Of a DNA stretch of 64,000 nucleotides, positions 1-8,854 are shown piece by piece. The position numbers were made by a program, and so were the translations under genes. Source of the DNA: Candidatus Binatia bacterium (lineage in GTDB: Bacteria; Desulfobacterota; Binatia; Bin18); NCBI GenBank assembly GCA_022820725.1, contig JAJEFA010000015.1:1-64000 (forward strand), read 5' to 3'. Position 1 is the stretch's first letter. Each line of letters begins with the position of its first letter. Below the pieces are notes generated by a model. The model did not search any database. It was not told the origin of the DNA and saw nothing but the letters and a program-made list of their open reading frames with translations.

Positions 1-67
1 CTTTGCCGGGGAGGCGCTCCTTGAGCTGCGCCCATTGCTGGGGGCTCAATTCATACCGCTTCACCAT
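1..67 (-). mobile_element. IS5-type transposase, N-terminal fragment cut by window edge
   Basis: Only the first 22 codons are in the window, read leftward from an ATG at 67. The peptide begins MVKRYELSPQQWAQL, which matches the N-terminal DUF4096-type start of IS5-family transposases (a KRYEL motif followed by a Gln-Trp pair). A near-perfect ribosome binding site (AAGGAGGG) lies 6 nt upstream of the ATG, so this is an intact translation start and not a random match. The rest of the element lies outside the window, so whether it is complete cannot be judged. Its terminal inverted repeat must lie between about 68 and 160, but I cannot place it. Confidence 0.6.
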
Positions 68-161
68 GCTCCCTCCTTCGGTTGGCTTGCATGGCTTTAT
101 AGCTTACTCCCTAGCTCTGTGTTAATTGTCGATTCGCCCTAAGGTGATGGCAACCGTACTG

Positions 162-196
162 AAAGGGCGACCGCACGGCCGCCCTTTTTGTTTTTT
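162..196 (+). terminator. Rho-independent terminator
   Basis: An 8-bp G/C-rich stem (AAAGGGCG pairing with CGCCCTTT) with a 10-nt loop is followed directly by a T-rich run. The orientation terminates transcripts entering from the left. No plus-strand gene precedes it inside the window; the left-edge transposase gene runs the other way. It may belong to a gene beyond the insertion element. Confidence 0.7.
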
Positions 197-244
197 GGCG
201 TGCCTCGTGGTTCACTCAGGGACGTCAACAGAAGGGAGAGACGT

Positions 245-1105
245 ATGGCAGACTTTGGCCTGGTAACGATTCCAACGCATTACACCATCCAACCCGCAGA
301 CCTGGCGCGGTGGGCCGAAGAGAGTGGCTTCGAGTCTCTTTTCTTTGGCGAGCACTCGCATATTCCCACCAGCCGCAAGACGCCGTTTCCGTTGGGCGGG
401 GAACTCCCCATGTATTACAGCGAGTTCTACGACCCTTTTGTCGGGTTGACCGCAGCCGCGGCGGTGACCCACACGCTCAAGATTGGGACGTCGGTCTGTC
501 TAGTGCCGGAGCACAATCCTATTAATCTGGCCAAGAGCACGGCCTGTCTGGACCGGGTGTCCAACGGCCGTTTTCTGTTTGGCATTGGCGCGGGCTGGAA
601 TGCCGAGGAGATGGGCGATCATGGGATAGCCTTCAAGGATCGCTGGAAACAGACCCGTGAGCGCGTGCTGGCCATCCGGGAAATCTGGACCAGGGATGAG
701 GCAGAATTTCACGGTCAGTTTGTTGACTTCGATCCCATCTGGTGCTGGCCCAAGCCGGTGCAAGCAGGTGGCCCGCCAATCTTGATGGGCGCAGACTCGA
801 AGTGGTCGCCAAAGCGGATTGCCGAATACTGCGACGGCTGGATTCCCATTGATCGACCAGACCTCGCCAGCGGACTCGCTGCGGTCCGCGAACAGATGGA
901 GCAGTATGGGCGCTCTATGGACCGGTTTGACCTGAGCGTGATTACCGGAGCAGCGTTTGCCGGAGAGAACTCGGTCGAAAGTCGTGTCGAGGAACTGCTG
1001 AGCGTTGGGGCAAATCGCGTTCTCTTTCTTATTGAGCCGGATCAGCCTGACGCACAATGGCCGGTTCTCGAAGGCTATGCAAAGCTGATTGCCTCTATTC
1101 AATAG
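245..1105 (+). CDS. LLM-class F420/flavin-dependent oxidoreductase
   Basis: This 286-residue protein belongs to the luciferase-like monooxygenase fold, whose members use reduced F420 or FMN. Family hallmarks are visible: an N-terminal beta strand (FGLVTIPTHYTIQ), FFGEHSHIP, a central FGIGAGWNAEEM segment typical of F420-dependent members, and a C-terminal TIM-barrel helix. The substrate cannot be told. The start is the ATG at 245, preceded by GGGAGAG. An in-frame TTG at 188 would begin inside the upstream terminator and is rejected. The gene leads a same-strand run with a DUF35 protein and an SDR, suggesting a catabolic or CoA-linked set. Confidence 0.85.
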   Translation: MADFGLVTIPTHYTIQPADLARWAEESGFESLFFGEHSHIPTSRKTPFPLGGELPMYYSEFYDPFVGLTAAAAVTHTLKIGTSVCLVPEHNPINLAKSTACLDRVSNGRFLFGIGAGWNAEEMGDHGIAFKDRWKQTRERVLAIREIWTRDEAEFHGQFVDFDPIWCWPKPVQAGGPPILMGADSKWSPKRIAEYCDGWIPIDRPDLASGLAAVREQMEQYGRSMDRFDLSVITGAAFAGENSVESRVEELLSVGANRVLFLIEPDQPDAQWPVLEGYAKLIASIQ

Positions 1106-1158
1106 GGCCGTTCTGGGATAAGGAAAATCACCAGGAAAAGGCAAGGGGAGATCTGAGT

Positions 1159-1575
1159 GTGGCTGACGCAATAAATTTTCCTCGTCCGGTACCGAACATC
1201 GACGACGAAGAGTTCTGGAATGGCTGTAATCGCGATGAGCTGCTGATGCAGCGGTGCACCGCCTGTCAGCGGTTTCGTTGGCTGCCCAAACCCATGTGTC
1301 CGTACTGTAACGCCCTGGAGCACGAATGGGTAAAAATGAGCGGCAGGGGCAAGGTGTTTTCGTGGACCATTATTGTCCATCCAGTCCACCCGGCCGCGAA
1401 TGAAAAGGTGCCGTATAACGTGGCGCAGGTGCAATTAGACGAAGATGCCGACCTTATTATGGTGACCAGTCTGGTCGATATCGACAATGACGCAATCGCC
1501 ATGGATATGCCGGTCGAGGTCGTCTTTGTTGAACACGAACCTGGGGTCAAGATTCCTAAATTTCGTCCGATATAG
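1159..1575 (+). CDS. DUF35 zinc-ribbon/OB-fold protein
   Basis: This 138-residue protein has a rubredoxin-like zinc ribbon (Cys33, Cys36, Cys47, Cys50) followed by an OB-fold with the GRGKVFSWTI motif. DUF35 proteins bind acyl-CoA and partner thiolase-like enzymes or aldolases, ChsH2 of steroid degradation being the best-known relative. No thiolase gene is adjacent here, so the partner may be encoded elsewhere. The 44.9-46.5 kb locus has its own DUF35 copy. The GTG start at 1159 was chosen because AAGGGGAG lies 8 nt upstream. A longer in-frame reading from 1057 would overlap the preceding gene. Eight nt separate it from the downstream SDR. Confidence 0.8.
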   Translation: MADAINFPRPVPNIDDEEFWNGCNRDELLMQRCTACQRFRWLPKPMCPYCNALEHEWVKMSGRGKVFSWTIIVHPVHPAANEKVPYNVAQVQLDEDADLIMVTSLVDIDNDAIAMDMPVEVVFVEHEPGVKIPKFRPI

Positions 1576-1583
1576 AGCGTCGC

Positions 1584-2366
1584 ATGCAACTCGAACTCGA
1601 AAACAATGTTGTGCTCGTAACGGGTGGTAGCAAAGGCATAGGCCGCGCCGCCGCGCTTGGCTTTCTCGCCGAAGGGGCGGCCGTCCTCATTTGCGCTCGG
1701 GGCGCGGAGGCCCTGGACGAGACTGTCGCGCTCGCCCAGGATGTGGGGCGTGGACGCCTCATCGCCGTGCAGGCCGACCTCACTCAGGCTGAGGCGATCA
1801 AAAACGTGGTGGCGCGCTGCCTGGAAGAATTCGGACGGATCGACGTTCTGGTGAACAATGCCGGCAGTGCCCGGCCCGGCCCGTTTCTTGACATCTCGGA
1901 TGAGGACTGGACGGAGGACTGGACGCTCAAGTTCTTTGGCTATGTGCGGATGGCGCGTGAGGTGTTTCCGCGCATGCAGCAGCAGGGCCGCGGCGTTATT
2001 GTGAATATTATTGGAACCGGTGGCCTACGACCCATAGCCAATTACATGGTCGGTGGCGCGGCTAATGCGGCGCTCAACCATTTTACCAAAGCCCTGGCTG
2101 CCGAAGGGGCGCAGCACGGGGTCCGCGTCGTCGGCATCAACCCCGGCCCGATTCTGACCGAACGGCTCCAGAAGTTTGCCTCCGTCTTCAGTCAGGGAGG
2201 CGGCAGCCCTGAAGAAACCCTCCGCAAAATGACCCCGCTGGGCCGCGTTGGCGAAGCGGAGGAAGTCGCCGACCTGATCCTGTTTCTCTCCTCCGCGCGT
2301 GCGGCCTTTATCCACGGTGCCAATATCACCATAGACGGTGGAGCCAACCCTGGGTTGATGGGTTAA
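1584..2366 (+). CDS. SDR-family protein lacking the canonical catalytic Ser and Lys
   Basis: This 260-residue Rossmann-fold short-chain dehydrogenase/reductase carries the NAD(P) motif TGGSKGIG (residues 13-20), NNAG (91-94) and a PG motif after the active site. The YxxxK signature is altered: Tyr154 is present but residue 158 is Gly (YMVGG), and the usual Ser about 13 residues upstream is not there (NIIGTGG). I recall a subgroup of SDR proteins with this GG-NAAL pattern. Either chemistry differs or the protein is not a classical dehydrogenase. It follows the DUF35 gene by 8 nt, so the two are probably co-transcribed. Confidence 0.85.
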   Translation: MQLELENNVVLVTGGSKGIGRAAALGFLAEGAAVLICARGAEALDETVALAQDVGRGRLIAVQADLTQAEAIKNVVARCLEEFGRIDVLVNNAGSARPGPFLDISDEDWTEDWTLKFFGYVRMAREVFPRMQQQGRGVIVNIIGTGGLRPIANYMVGGAANAALNHFTKALAAEGAQHGVRVVGINPGPILTERLQKFASVFSQGGGSPEETLRKMTPLGRVGEAEEVADLILFLSSARAAFIHGANITIDGGANPGLMG

Positions 2367-2441
2367 GGACGCGCTCCCTGAGTAGGGATGGCTGCCCGGT
2401 GTGTTTCCAGCCATGACGTGAGCGACAAAAGACGAGTGAGC

Positions 2442-3263
2442 ATGAGTCGTATTCCAACCAACCCGGAACTCCTCCGGCACGTCTTGCCTGCGTTTATTAT
2501 CAATGAAGTCCATAAAGTCGGCCTTAAGCGGGTGGTTGTGGGTCTCTCGGGTGGGGTGGACTCTGCCCTGAGCACGTGTCTGGCGGCGGTGGCCTTAGGG
2601 CCCGACAATGTGCTGGCCGTGAAAATGCCGTATAAAACGTCGAGTAAAGAGAGTATCGAGCATGCCGACCTGGTGATTGCTGCAACTGGGATAGCGTCGA
2701 TCACGGTTGATATTTCAGCCCAGGTGGACGCGTATTTCGCCAAATTCCCCGACGCCGACAATATGCGTCGCGGTAATAAAATGGCCCGCGAGCGCATGAC
2801 CATTCTGTACGACCACTCGGCCCGCTGGAACGCGCTCGTGCTGGGTACGAGTAATAAAACCGAACTGCTACTGGGCTATGGAACGCTGTTTGGCGATATG
2901 GCCTCGGCCATCAATCCTCTGGGCGATTTGTATAAGACCCAGGTCTGGGCTTTGTCCGATTGTGTCGGCGTGCCAGAGCCAGTTGTGACCAAACAACCCT
3001 CCGCGGATCTCTGGGCGGGGCAGACCGATGAGCAAGAGTTGGGATTTTCCTATCAGGAGGTTGATGAGCTGTTATACCTCCTGGTTGACCAGCGCTACTC
3101 CCGTGAGGAATTGCTGGCCGAGGGGTTTCAGGCCGACTTCATCGATCAGATTGCGCGCCGGATTATGAACTCGCAGTACAAGCGTCGCCTGCCGGTCATT
3201 GCCAAGGTCTCTCAGCGTACAATTGATCGTGATTTCCGGTATGCCCGCGACTGGGGCCGATGA
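2442..3263 (+). CDS. nadE: NH3-dependent NAD+ synthetase
   Basis: This 273-residue enzyme makes NAD+ from deamido-NAD+, ATP and ammonia, the last step of NAD synthesis in the cytosol. The ATP-pyrophosphatase P-loop SGGVDSA is at residues 36-42, and GTSNKTE and KTQVWAL match the deamido-NAD site. There is no N-terminal glutaminase domain, so this is the short, ammonia-using form. The ATG at 2442 starts the conserved region; a longer reading from 2388 adds unconserved residues. The 3' end overlaps the likely start of rsmI, suggesting translational coupling. Confidence 0.92.
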   Translation: MSRIPTNPELLRHVLPAFIINEVHKVGLKRVVVGLSGGVDSALSTCLAAVALGPDNVLAVKMPYKTSSKESIEHADLVIAATGIASITVDISAQVDAYFAKFPDADNMRRGNKMARERMTILYDHSARWNALVLGTSNKTELLLGYGTLFGDMASAINPLGDLYKTQVWALSDCVGVPEPVVTKQPSADLWAGQTDEQELGFSYQEVDELLYLLVDQRYSREELLAEGFQADFIDQIARRIMNSQYKRRLPVIAKVSQRTIDRDFRYARDWGR

Positions 3264-4119
3264 CGTGGCTGGCTCGCTCTACATTGTCGCCACGCCCATC
3301 GGTAACCTGGAAGATATCACCCTCCGGGCGTTGCGTATCCTCAAAGAAGTTGACCTGATCGCGGCAGAAGATACGCGCCATACGCGCAAGCTCCTAACGC
3401 ACTACGACATTCCGACTCCGCTGACGAGCTATCACGATTACAGCGAATCAGCCAAAGCCTCCGTGCTCGTTGAAACATTGCTGGCGGGTAAAAACATTGC
3501 CCTGGTCAGCGATGCCGGCACCCCGTGCATCTCCGACCCAGGCTACCGTTTGGTCAAAAATGCCGTTGAGGGCGACATCCCGGTCGTGCCCATTCCCGGC
3601 CCATCCACGCTGACCGCGTTGATGAGTGTGGGCGGTCTGCCAACCGACCGTTTCGCTTTTGAGGGATTTTTGCCGACAAAGAAGGGCCAGCGCCAAAGAG
3701 CGTTACGGGAACTCTGTCACGAGAAGCGATCGATCATTTTTTACGAGTCTCCACACCGTCTGTTGAGCACCTTGGATGACCTTATGCATATTTTCGGAGA
3801 CCGCCAGGTCGTCGTTGGCCGGGAACTGACCAAGCGGTTTGAGGAAATCCTGCGCGGCCCTATCAGCGTAGTTTACAGCGCGTTCCACAACCGGCCGGTC
3901 AAAGGTGAAGTTGCGCTCGTGGTTGAGGGCTGGGACGGGAAAGATAGGGACGCTCCAGAACAATCCGCAGCCGAACTGATGCAGGAACTCTTGGCGGACG
4001 GGGCTGGCTTGAAAGAGGCCGCGGGCGCGGTGAGCGAGGCATGCCATATTTCCAAACGAGATGCCTACGCGCTGGGTGTCAAGATAAAGGCGGGTTCACG
4101 GATTGAGCACCATAGTTGA
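3241..4119 (+). CDS. rsmI: 16S rRNA (cytidine1402-2'-O)-methyltransferase
   Basis: This 292-residue tetrapyrrole-methylase-fold protein methylates the ribose of C1402 in 16S rRNA using SAM. Diagnostic motifs include [42 protein letters not shown] and FEGFLP, followed by the small C-terminal domain ([19 protein letters not shown]). The ATG at 3241 overlaps nadE by 23 nt. A GTG at 3265, 1 nt after the nadE stop, is an alternative. This family is usually a stand-alone housekeeping gene; pairing with nadE looks local. Confidence 0.92.
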   Translation: MPATGADDVAGSLYIVATPIGNLEDITLRALRILKEVDLIAAEDTRHTRKLLTHYDIPTPLTSYHDYSESAKASVLVETLLAGKNIALVSDAGTPCISDPGYRLVKNAVEGDIPVVPIPGPSTLTALMSVGGLPTDRFAFEGFLPTKKGQRQRALRELCHEKRSIIFYESPHRLLSTLDDLMHIFGDRQVVVGRELTKRFEEILRGPISVVYSAFHNRPVKGEVALVVEGWDGKDRDAPEQSAAELMQELLADGAGLKEAAGAVSEACHISKRDAYALGVKIKAGSRIEHHS

Positions 4120-4187
4120 CGTAGGAGGCCGATCGTCAAGTGGCAGGCTGAGTGGATGGGTCGGCCGGAAATTGGTATGACAAAAGT

Positions 4188-4230
4188 CCAAGACCGTATG
4201 GTGTCTTGGGTGCCGCAGACGGGGCATCCC
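4188..4230 (+). repeat. Two adjacent hairpins in leader of amidohydrolase gene
   Basis: A 7-bp inverted repeat (CCAAGAC pairing with GTCTTGG, loop about 8 nt) is followed at once by a second imperfect one (GGGTGCC with GGCATCCC). They lie in the 149-nt gap upstream of the amidohydrolase start. There is no T-run, so a terminator is unlikely. An mRNA leader structure or a protein-binding palindrome is possible. Confidence 0.4.
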
Positions 4231-4268
4231 AACCGGGATAGAGAAACGGAACAGGAGGAGAAGACAGC

Positions 4269-5402
4269 ATGGCGCTCGACTATGAGAATATTATTGACGC
4301 GGACGGTCACATCCTTGAACCGGCAGACACCTGGGAGCGGTATATCGATCCCGCCTATCGAGACCGGGCACTCCGCATTCGGACGCTTGAGGGGCGGGAA
4401 GTCCTGGAAATGAACGGCAAGCCGTCTCGTTTTTTTGACGTGCGCGTCCTGACCGGTCTGGGTGGTATGGGGAAGGGGACCAAAGAAATCGAACGGATGA
4501 TGGAGCAATCCTACCCCGGCAGTGCCCCCTTTGGCTCCATGGACCCCCAAGAGCGGGTCGCCCTCCTGGACCAGGAAGGCATTGCCAAAGCCATTCTCTA
4601 CCCCAGCCTGGGTCTTACCTGGGAGTGCGAGCTTGATGACGCAGAGCTGTCCCTGGCGTATGCCAAGGCGTACAACCGCTGGCTCTGTGATTTCTGTTCC
4701 GACTCGGACGGTCGCCTGATTGCCATTGCCCATATTTCGCTGGCCGACCCGACTGCGGCCGCGGCAGAACTGGAACGCTCCGTGCGTGCAGGAGTAAAAG
4801 GCGCTTTTCTCGCCCCCTATACACTCACCCGTATCCCGCACGCCCATCCCGACCACGATGTCTTTTGGTCGAAAGCCCAAGAGCTCGGGGTGCCGGTCGC
4901 CATTCATCCCATGGCCGAACATCCCAAGATTCGGACCTATCAACGCTTTGACGGTATGAAAAGCGCGCGCTGGATGCAAAACACGTTGGGCATGCAGGGA
5001 CCCCAGCAGGCGCTCTACGGCCTGTTTCAATGGGGGCTGTTTGATCGCTTTCCTCAGATCAAAGTCGTGTTGCTTGAGTCTGGTGCGGGATGGATAGGCG
5101 CAGCTCTGGACCGGATGGATACGACGTATGACACCAGCCTGGGCGATAATGTGCCGCTCAAGGAAAAACCGAGTGTCTATTTTAAACGCCAGTGCTGGAT
5201 TTCCGGTGACCCGGACGAGCGGGCGCTCGCGCATATCATCGAGTATGTGGGCAACGACCGTTTCTTCTGGGCGACTGACTACCCCCACTTCGATCATCCC
5301 GGAAACTATATGGAAGAGTTGGAGGAGCTGGTCGCACCACTGTCAGAGACCGCGTGTAATAATCTGCTCGGGGATAGCGTCGCCCAGGTCTACGGCATCT
5401 AA
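4269..5402 (+). CDS. Amidohydrolase-2 family metal-dependent hydrolase or decarboxylase
   Basis: This 377-residue TIM-barrel protein is of the amidohydrolase-2 type (ACMSD-like decarboxylases and hydrolases). It shows an N-terminal DADGHILEPADTW metal-site motif, the central histidine in VAIHPMAEHP, and the C-terminal WATDYPHFDHP signature with its catalytic aspartate. Members act on aromatic acids or lactones; the substrate here is unknown. The ATG at 4269 has AGGAGGAG upstream. It ends convergently with cobQ, the two stop codons overlapping (5399-5402), so readthrough transcripts from the two strands would be antisense to each other. Confidence 0.85.
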   Translation: MALDYENIIDADGHILEPADTWERYIDPAYRDRALRIRTLEGREVLEMNGKPSRFFDVRVLTGLGGMGKGTKEIERMMEQSYPGSAPFGSMDPQERVALLDQEGIAKAILYPSLGLTWECELDDAELSLAYAKAYNRWLCDFCSDSDGRLIAIAHISLADPTAAAAELERSVRAGVKGAFLAPYTLTRIPHAHPDHDVFWSKAQELGVPVAIHPMAEHPKIRTYQRFDGMKSARWMQNTLGMQGPQQALYGLFQWGLFDRFPQIKVVLLESGAGWIGAALDRMDTTYDTSLGDNVPLKEKPSVYFKRQCWISGDPDERALAHIIEYVGNDRFFWATDYPHFDHPGNYMEELEELVAPLSETACNNLLGDSVAQVYGI

Positions 5403-6895
5403 ATATCCGGCGCTACCCGGCCAGGCCGTCGCGCTGCTGAGAACAGCGCGTCCGTATCCACAGTGTCGGCTAGCGTAGCGGCTACGTCGTCCAGGGCCAC
5501 CTCGACGCTGGCCTCGTATTGCAACGCCGCCGCCGTTGTGTCGCGGATGCGGCTAAGCCAGGCGCGCCGATACGCATCGTTTCCGAACAGCCCGTGCAGA
5601 TACGTACCCTCGATCAATCCGTCTTGGCTGCGCGCGCCGTCCGGGCCGGTTTCGAGCTGAAACATCGGCTGGGTCAGGGCGCGCCCGTCTGATTGACCGG
5701 TGTGAATTTCATAGCCCGCGACGGACGCGCCGCTCAGGGTGCAACGTCCGCGTGCCGGGCGGACGGTTTTTTCACCGGCCATGGTCGTCTCAAGCGCAAG
5801 CAGGCCGAGTCCTGGACGCGATCCGATCGGACCGTCTGTACCCGATGGGTCGTGAACACGATGGCCCAACATCTGGAAGCCGCCGCATACGCCCAGGACG
5901 CGACCGCCGGCTCTGGCGTGCGCCATCACGTCGTGGTCCCAGCCCTGGGCGCGCAGGAAGTCTAGGTCGCCGTTGGTCGATTTGGTGCCGAAGAGGATCA
6001 CGACATCCACGTCGCGCGGAATCGGACGACCGGGCGGTACAAAGGTAAAATCCACGTCCGGCTCAAAACGGAGGGGGTCGGCGTCGTCGAAGTTCGCCAG
6101 GCGGGACAGCAGGGGGGCGGCAATCCGAATGCAATCGGTGCGCTCGCTATGCCCGAGTGAGAGCGCCACCGCGTCTTCCGCGGGCAGGCGCGTCGCGGCC
6201 GGCATCCACGGGACTACGCCGAAGCACGGCCAACCCGTGCGCTGCTCAATCACCGCGACCCCTTTTGTAAACAGGGTTGGGTCACCTCGAAATTTGTTGA
6301 TCAGAAACCCGACGATCATCGCGCTGTCCTCGGGGTCCAACACACTCTGAGTCCCAACCAGGGAGGCGATGACACCTCCACGGTCAATATCGCCGATGAG
6401 GCAGACGGGCACTCCTGCGGCGAGCGCGAACCCCATATTCGCAATATCACCGGCTCGCAGGTTGACCTCGGCCGGGCTGCCGGCCCCTTCGATGAGAACG
6501 AGGTCATAGGTGGCGACGAGACGCTGGAAACTCTGCATGACGGCGGTCATCAGGTGGGCGCGTCCGGTAGTATAGTCCGCAGCATTCAGCAGACCGACCG
6601 GTTTGCCGTGGACGACAATCTGTGCCCCGCGGTCAGTCTGTGGCTTCAACAGCACGGGGTTAAAATCCGGGTGCGGTTCGAGCCCGGCGGCGCGCGCTTG
6701 CAGGGCTTGCGCCCGGCCAATCTCCCCGCCAGCCGCACACGCGGCCGCGTTATTCGACATGTTCTGTGGCTTGAACGGAGCGACCCGCCAGCCTCGTTGC
6801 CTGGCCAGACGACACAGACCCGCAACCACGACGGACTTTCCGACGTCGGAGCCGGTTCCCTGGATCATGAGGACCCGTGCGCTCATGGTGGTCAT
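5399..6895 (-). CDS. cobQ: Cobyric acid synthase
   Basis: This 498-residue protein amidates adenosyl-cobyrinic a,c-diamide at carboxylates b, d, e and g. An N-terminal synthetase domain shows GTGSDVGKSVVVAGL and FKPQNMSNNA. A C-terminal type-1 glutamine amidotransferase domain has its nucleophile Cys in LGVCGGFQMLG and a histidine near TYLHGLF. The start is the ATG at 6895 (MTTMSAR); a second ATG at 6886 is possible. The longer reading to 7030 lies in the Nudix gene and has no conserved residues. It stands next to cobB and a B12 uptake operon. Confidence 0.93.
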   Translation of the reverse strand: MTTMSARVLMIQGTGSDVGKSVVVAGLCRLARQRGWRVAPFKPQNMSNNAAACAAGGEIGRAQALQARAAGLEPHPDFNPVLLKPQTDRGAQIVVHGKPVGLLNAADYTTGRAHLMTAVMQSFQRLVATYDLVLIEGAGSPAEVNLRAGDIANMGFALAAGVPVCLIGDIDRGGVIASLVGTQSVLDPEDSAMIVGFLINKFRGDPTLFTKGVAVIEQRTGWPCFGVVPWMPAATRLPAEDAVALSLGHSERTDCIRIAAPLLSRLANFDDADPLRFEPDVDFTFVPPGRPIPRDVDVVILFGTKSTNGDLDFLRAQGWDHDVMAHARAGGRVLGVCGGFQMLGHRVHDPSGTDGPIGSRPGLGLLALETTMAGEKTVRPARGRCTLSGASVAGYEIHTGQSDGRALTQPMFQLETGPDGARSQDGLIEGTYLHGLFGNDAYRRAWLSRIRDTTAAALQYEASVEVALDDVAATLADTVDTDALFSAARRPGRVAPDI

Positions 6896-6905
6896 GTCTG
6901 GCGAA

Positions 6906-7358
6906 CTAGGCGGACAGATAGGCCAGGGCTGCCCGCGCGACCGGAGCAAACGCCTCGCTGACGGTATCGACGAGTTGGGCCAACGGCACCCAGCGTCGGC
7001 GCCGATCAGTTTCGTACTCGTCCACTTCACCCGTCACCTGGGCAGCAAAAAACGAAAAGCGACGCGGGCCGTTTTTGTGCGCGAGGTCAAGGGCTTTCAG
7101 CAGCGGTCCGGTTCGCACCGTATAGCCGCTCTCCTCCATACACTCGCGGGCGGCGGCTTGCTCCAGCGTCTCGCCCGGGTCAACCGTTCCGACCGGGAAG
7201 ATCCAGGCATCGCGTTGCCGCCGGGCGGTAATAATCAGGATGGCATAGGTTCCGTCCGGCTCTTGCCGATAGGCAACAACACCGGCTTTTTGCCCTTCAA
7301 CCGAGCTTGGGGGAGGGGGGTCTTGCAAAGCCATGGGGAGCCATGATGCCGAGGACAT
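6906..7358 (-). CDS. Nudix hydrolase
   Basis: This 150-residue protein has a full Nudix box (G followed by five residues, E, seven residues, then REC-MEESGY), beginning at DPGETLEQ. Such enzymes hydrolyse nucleoside diphosphates linked to another group. The set GQKAGVVAYR at the domain start and WIFPVGTVDPGE suggests the diphosphoinositol-polyphosphate/Ap4A-type branch, but the substrate cannot be assigned. The start at 7358 is uncertain because an in-frame ATG at 7334 is equally good and neither has a clear ribosome site. It lies 10 nt upstream of cobQ on the same strand and diverges from cobB. Confidence 0.82.
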   Translation of the reverse strand: MSSASWLPMALQDPPPPSSVEGQKAGVVAYRQEPDGTYAILIITARRQRDAWIFPVGTVDPGETLEQAAARECMEESGYTVRTGPLLKALDLAHKNGPRRFSFFAAQVTGEVDEYETDRRRRWVPLAQLVDTVSEAFAPVARAALAYLSA

Positions 7359-7406
7359 TCACAGATTGCAAGGTAATGGCCTATGATGCGCGGGTAAGGA
7401 GGGTCG

Positions 7407-8777
7407 GTGCACGGATTCGTTATTGCCGGTACGCAGAGCGGTGTGGGGAAAACCACGCTGACCCTCGGTTTGCTGGCCGCTTTACAAAAACGCGGCTTGT
7501 CCGTCCAGCCTTTTAAGATAGGCCCGGACTTTATTGACCCAGGGCACCACACTGCGGTCACCGGGGTTCCGTCCAGAAACCTTGATGGCTGGATGTTGTC
7601 GCGAGCCTACAACACTACTGTGTTCAACCGCAGTCTGTATGGCCACGATGTGGGCGTTGTGGAAGGGATGATGGGCCTCTTTGACGGCTATGACGGCAAG
7701 AGCGAAGCCGGCAGTACGGCAGAAATGGCAAAATGGCTGGAGCTGCCGGTCCTCCTGGTGGTTGATGCCTCAGCCATGGCGCGCAGTGTTGCGGCCGTTA
7801 TTCACGGGTTTCAGCATTTCGATCCGGAGTTGAACGTCGCTGGTGTGATATTCAACAAGATAGGCGGGCGGGGGCATCTGCGCTATCTCGAAGAAGCCGT
7901 TCGCGATGTTCCCAATATCACCGTACTCGGCGGTCTCCCATCCGACGAGGCCCTCACCTTGCCCGAACGTCACTTAGGACTGGTCACCAGAGAAGAGCAA
8001 CAATTATCTGCCGGACAGATCGATCGCCTGGCTGGAGTAATAGAAGAGCATCTCGACCTGTCATCGCTCCTTCGTCTGAGTACCTTTCCCCAACCTCTAA
8101 CTCCTGACCCCCAACCCCAGCCCGACAGGGCGTCGCTGGCCTTTCCCGTTCGTTTTGGCATCGCCCGGGACGAAGCCTTCTGTTTTTACTATCCCGACAA
8201 TCTGGAACTCCTGGAACAAGCAGGCGCCACACTCGTTTTCTTCAGTCCGTTGCACGATTCGCATCTCCCCCCGAATCTGCACGGCCTCTACCTGGGGGGT
8301 GGCTATCCTGAAGCCCATGTCCAGACATTAGCTGCCAACACGACTATGCGTCAGGAGATTAAAGACTTTATCCAGGACGGGAGAACGGCGTACGCCGAGT
8401 GTGGTGGGTTTATGTATCTGACCCAAGGCATCCAGGACGTGGACGGACACGACTTTCCTATGGTTGGCGTCTATCCCGCCGGCGTGCGCATGCGGTCGCG
8501 CCTGAGCGCGCTGGGATATACAGAGGTTACTATTCCGCCAACCAATGGCCTGTTCCCCGCCCTGCGAGTTCGCGGTCACGAATTCCACTACTCAGAATTG
8601 GTGCCGGACCTTACTGTCAAGCAGACCCGGACGCTGTATGAGGTCCGCCAGCGTGCAGCAGAGGCGACTCGGCCCGAGGGCTATGTGTATAAGCGCTGCC
8701 TGGCAAGCTATATTCATCTGCACTTCGGCAGTAATCCGACCTTTGCTCAGCAACTCGTCCGTCTGGCTTCCGTATGA
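7407..8777 (+). CDS. cobB: Cobyrinic acid a,c-diamide synthase
   Basis: This 456-residue ATP- and glutamine-dependent enzyme amidates the a and c carboxylates of (hydrogeno)cobyrinic acid. The N-terminal domain shows GTQSGVGKTTLTLGL and FKIGPDFIDPGHH. The C-terminal amidotransferase domain shows YLGGGYPE, the nucleophile Cys in AECGGFMYL and a late histidine (SYIHLHFGS). The start is GTG at 7407 with TAAGGAGG 4 nt upstream. The interdomain linker, about residues 228-240, is proline-rich and is encoded by a stretch resembling the intergenic CCCCTAA repeats elsewhere in the window. The B12 riboswitch follows. Confidence 0.93.
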   Translation: MHGFVIAGTQSGVGKTTLTLGLLAALQKRGLSVQPFKIGPDFIDPGHHTAVTGVPSRNLDGWMLSRAYNTTVFNRSLYGHDVGVVEGMMGLFDGYDGKSEAGSTAEMAKWLELPVLLVVDASAMARSVAAVIHGFQHFDPELNVAGVIFNKIGGRGHLRYLEEAVRDVPNITVLGGLPSDEALTLPERHLGLVTREEQQLSAGQIDRLAGVIEEHLDLSSLLRLSTFPQPLTPDPQPQPDRASLAFPVRFGIARDEAFCFYYPDNLELLEQAGATLVFFSPLHDSHLPPNLHGLYLGGGYPEAHVQTLAANTTMRQEIKDFIQDGRTAYAECGGFMYLTQGIQDVDGHDFPMVGVYPAGVRMRSRLSALGYTEVTIPPTNGLFPALRVRGHEFHYSELVPDLTVKQTRTLYEVRQRAAEATRPEGYVYKRCLASYIHLHFGSNPTFAQQLVRLASV

Positions 8778-8810
8778 GCCATCGTGACACTGCGTTTGCC
8801 GGTGTTGTGC

Positions 8811-8839
8811 TTGACAATATACAGGCTCTCCGATACCAA
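8811..8839 (+). promoter_or_regulatory. Putative sigma70-type promoter for the btu operon
   Basis: A perfect -35 hexamer TTGACA (8811-8816) is followed after 17 nt by TACCAA (8834-8839), a weak -10. It sits between the cobB stop and the riboswitch, as expected for the start of the btuB leader. The spacing is ideal and the -10 is poor. Confidence 0.5.
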
Positions 8840-8854
8840 CTGGCCCGAACCGTG

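Noticed and set aside
4065..5297. 410-aa ORF on the minus strand
   Set aside because: Shadow of the amidohydrolase gene; no recognisable motif and it overlaps rsmI as well.
6896..7030. N-terminal extension of CobQ
   Set aside because: The stretch overlaps the Nudix gene, is unconserved and lacks a ribosome site.
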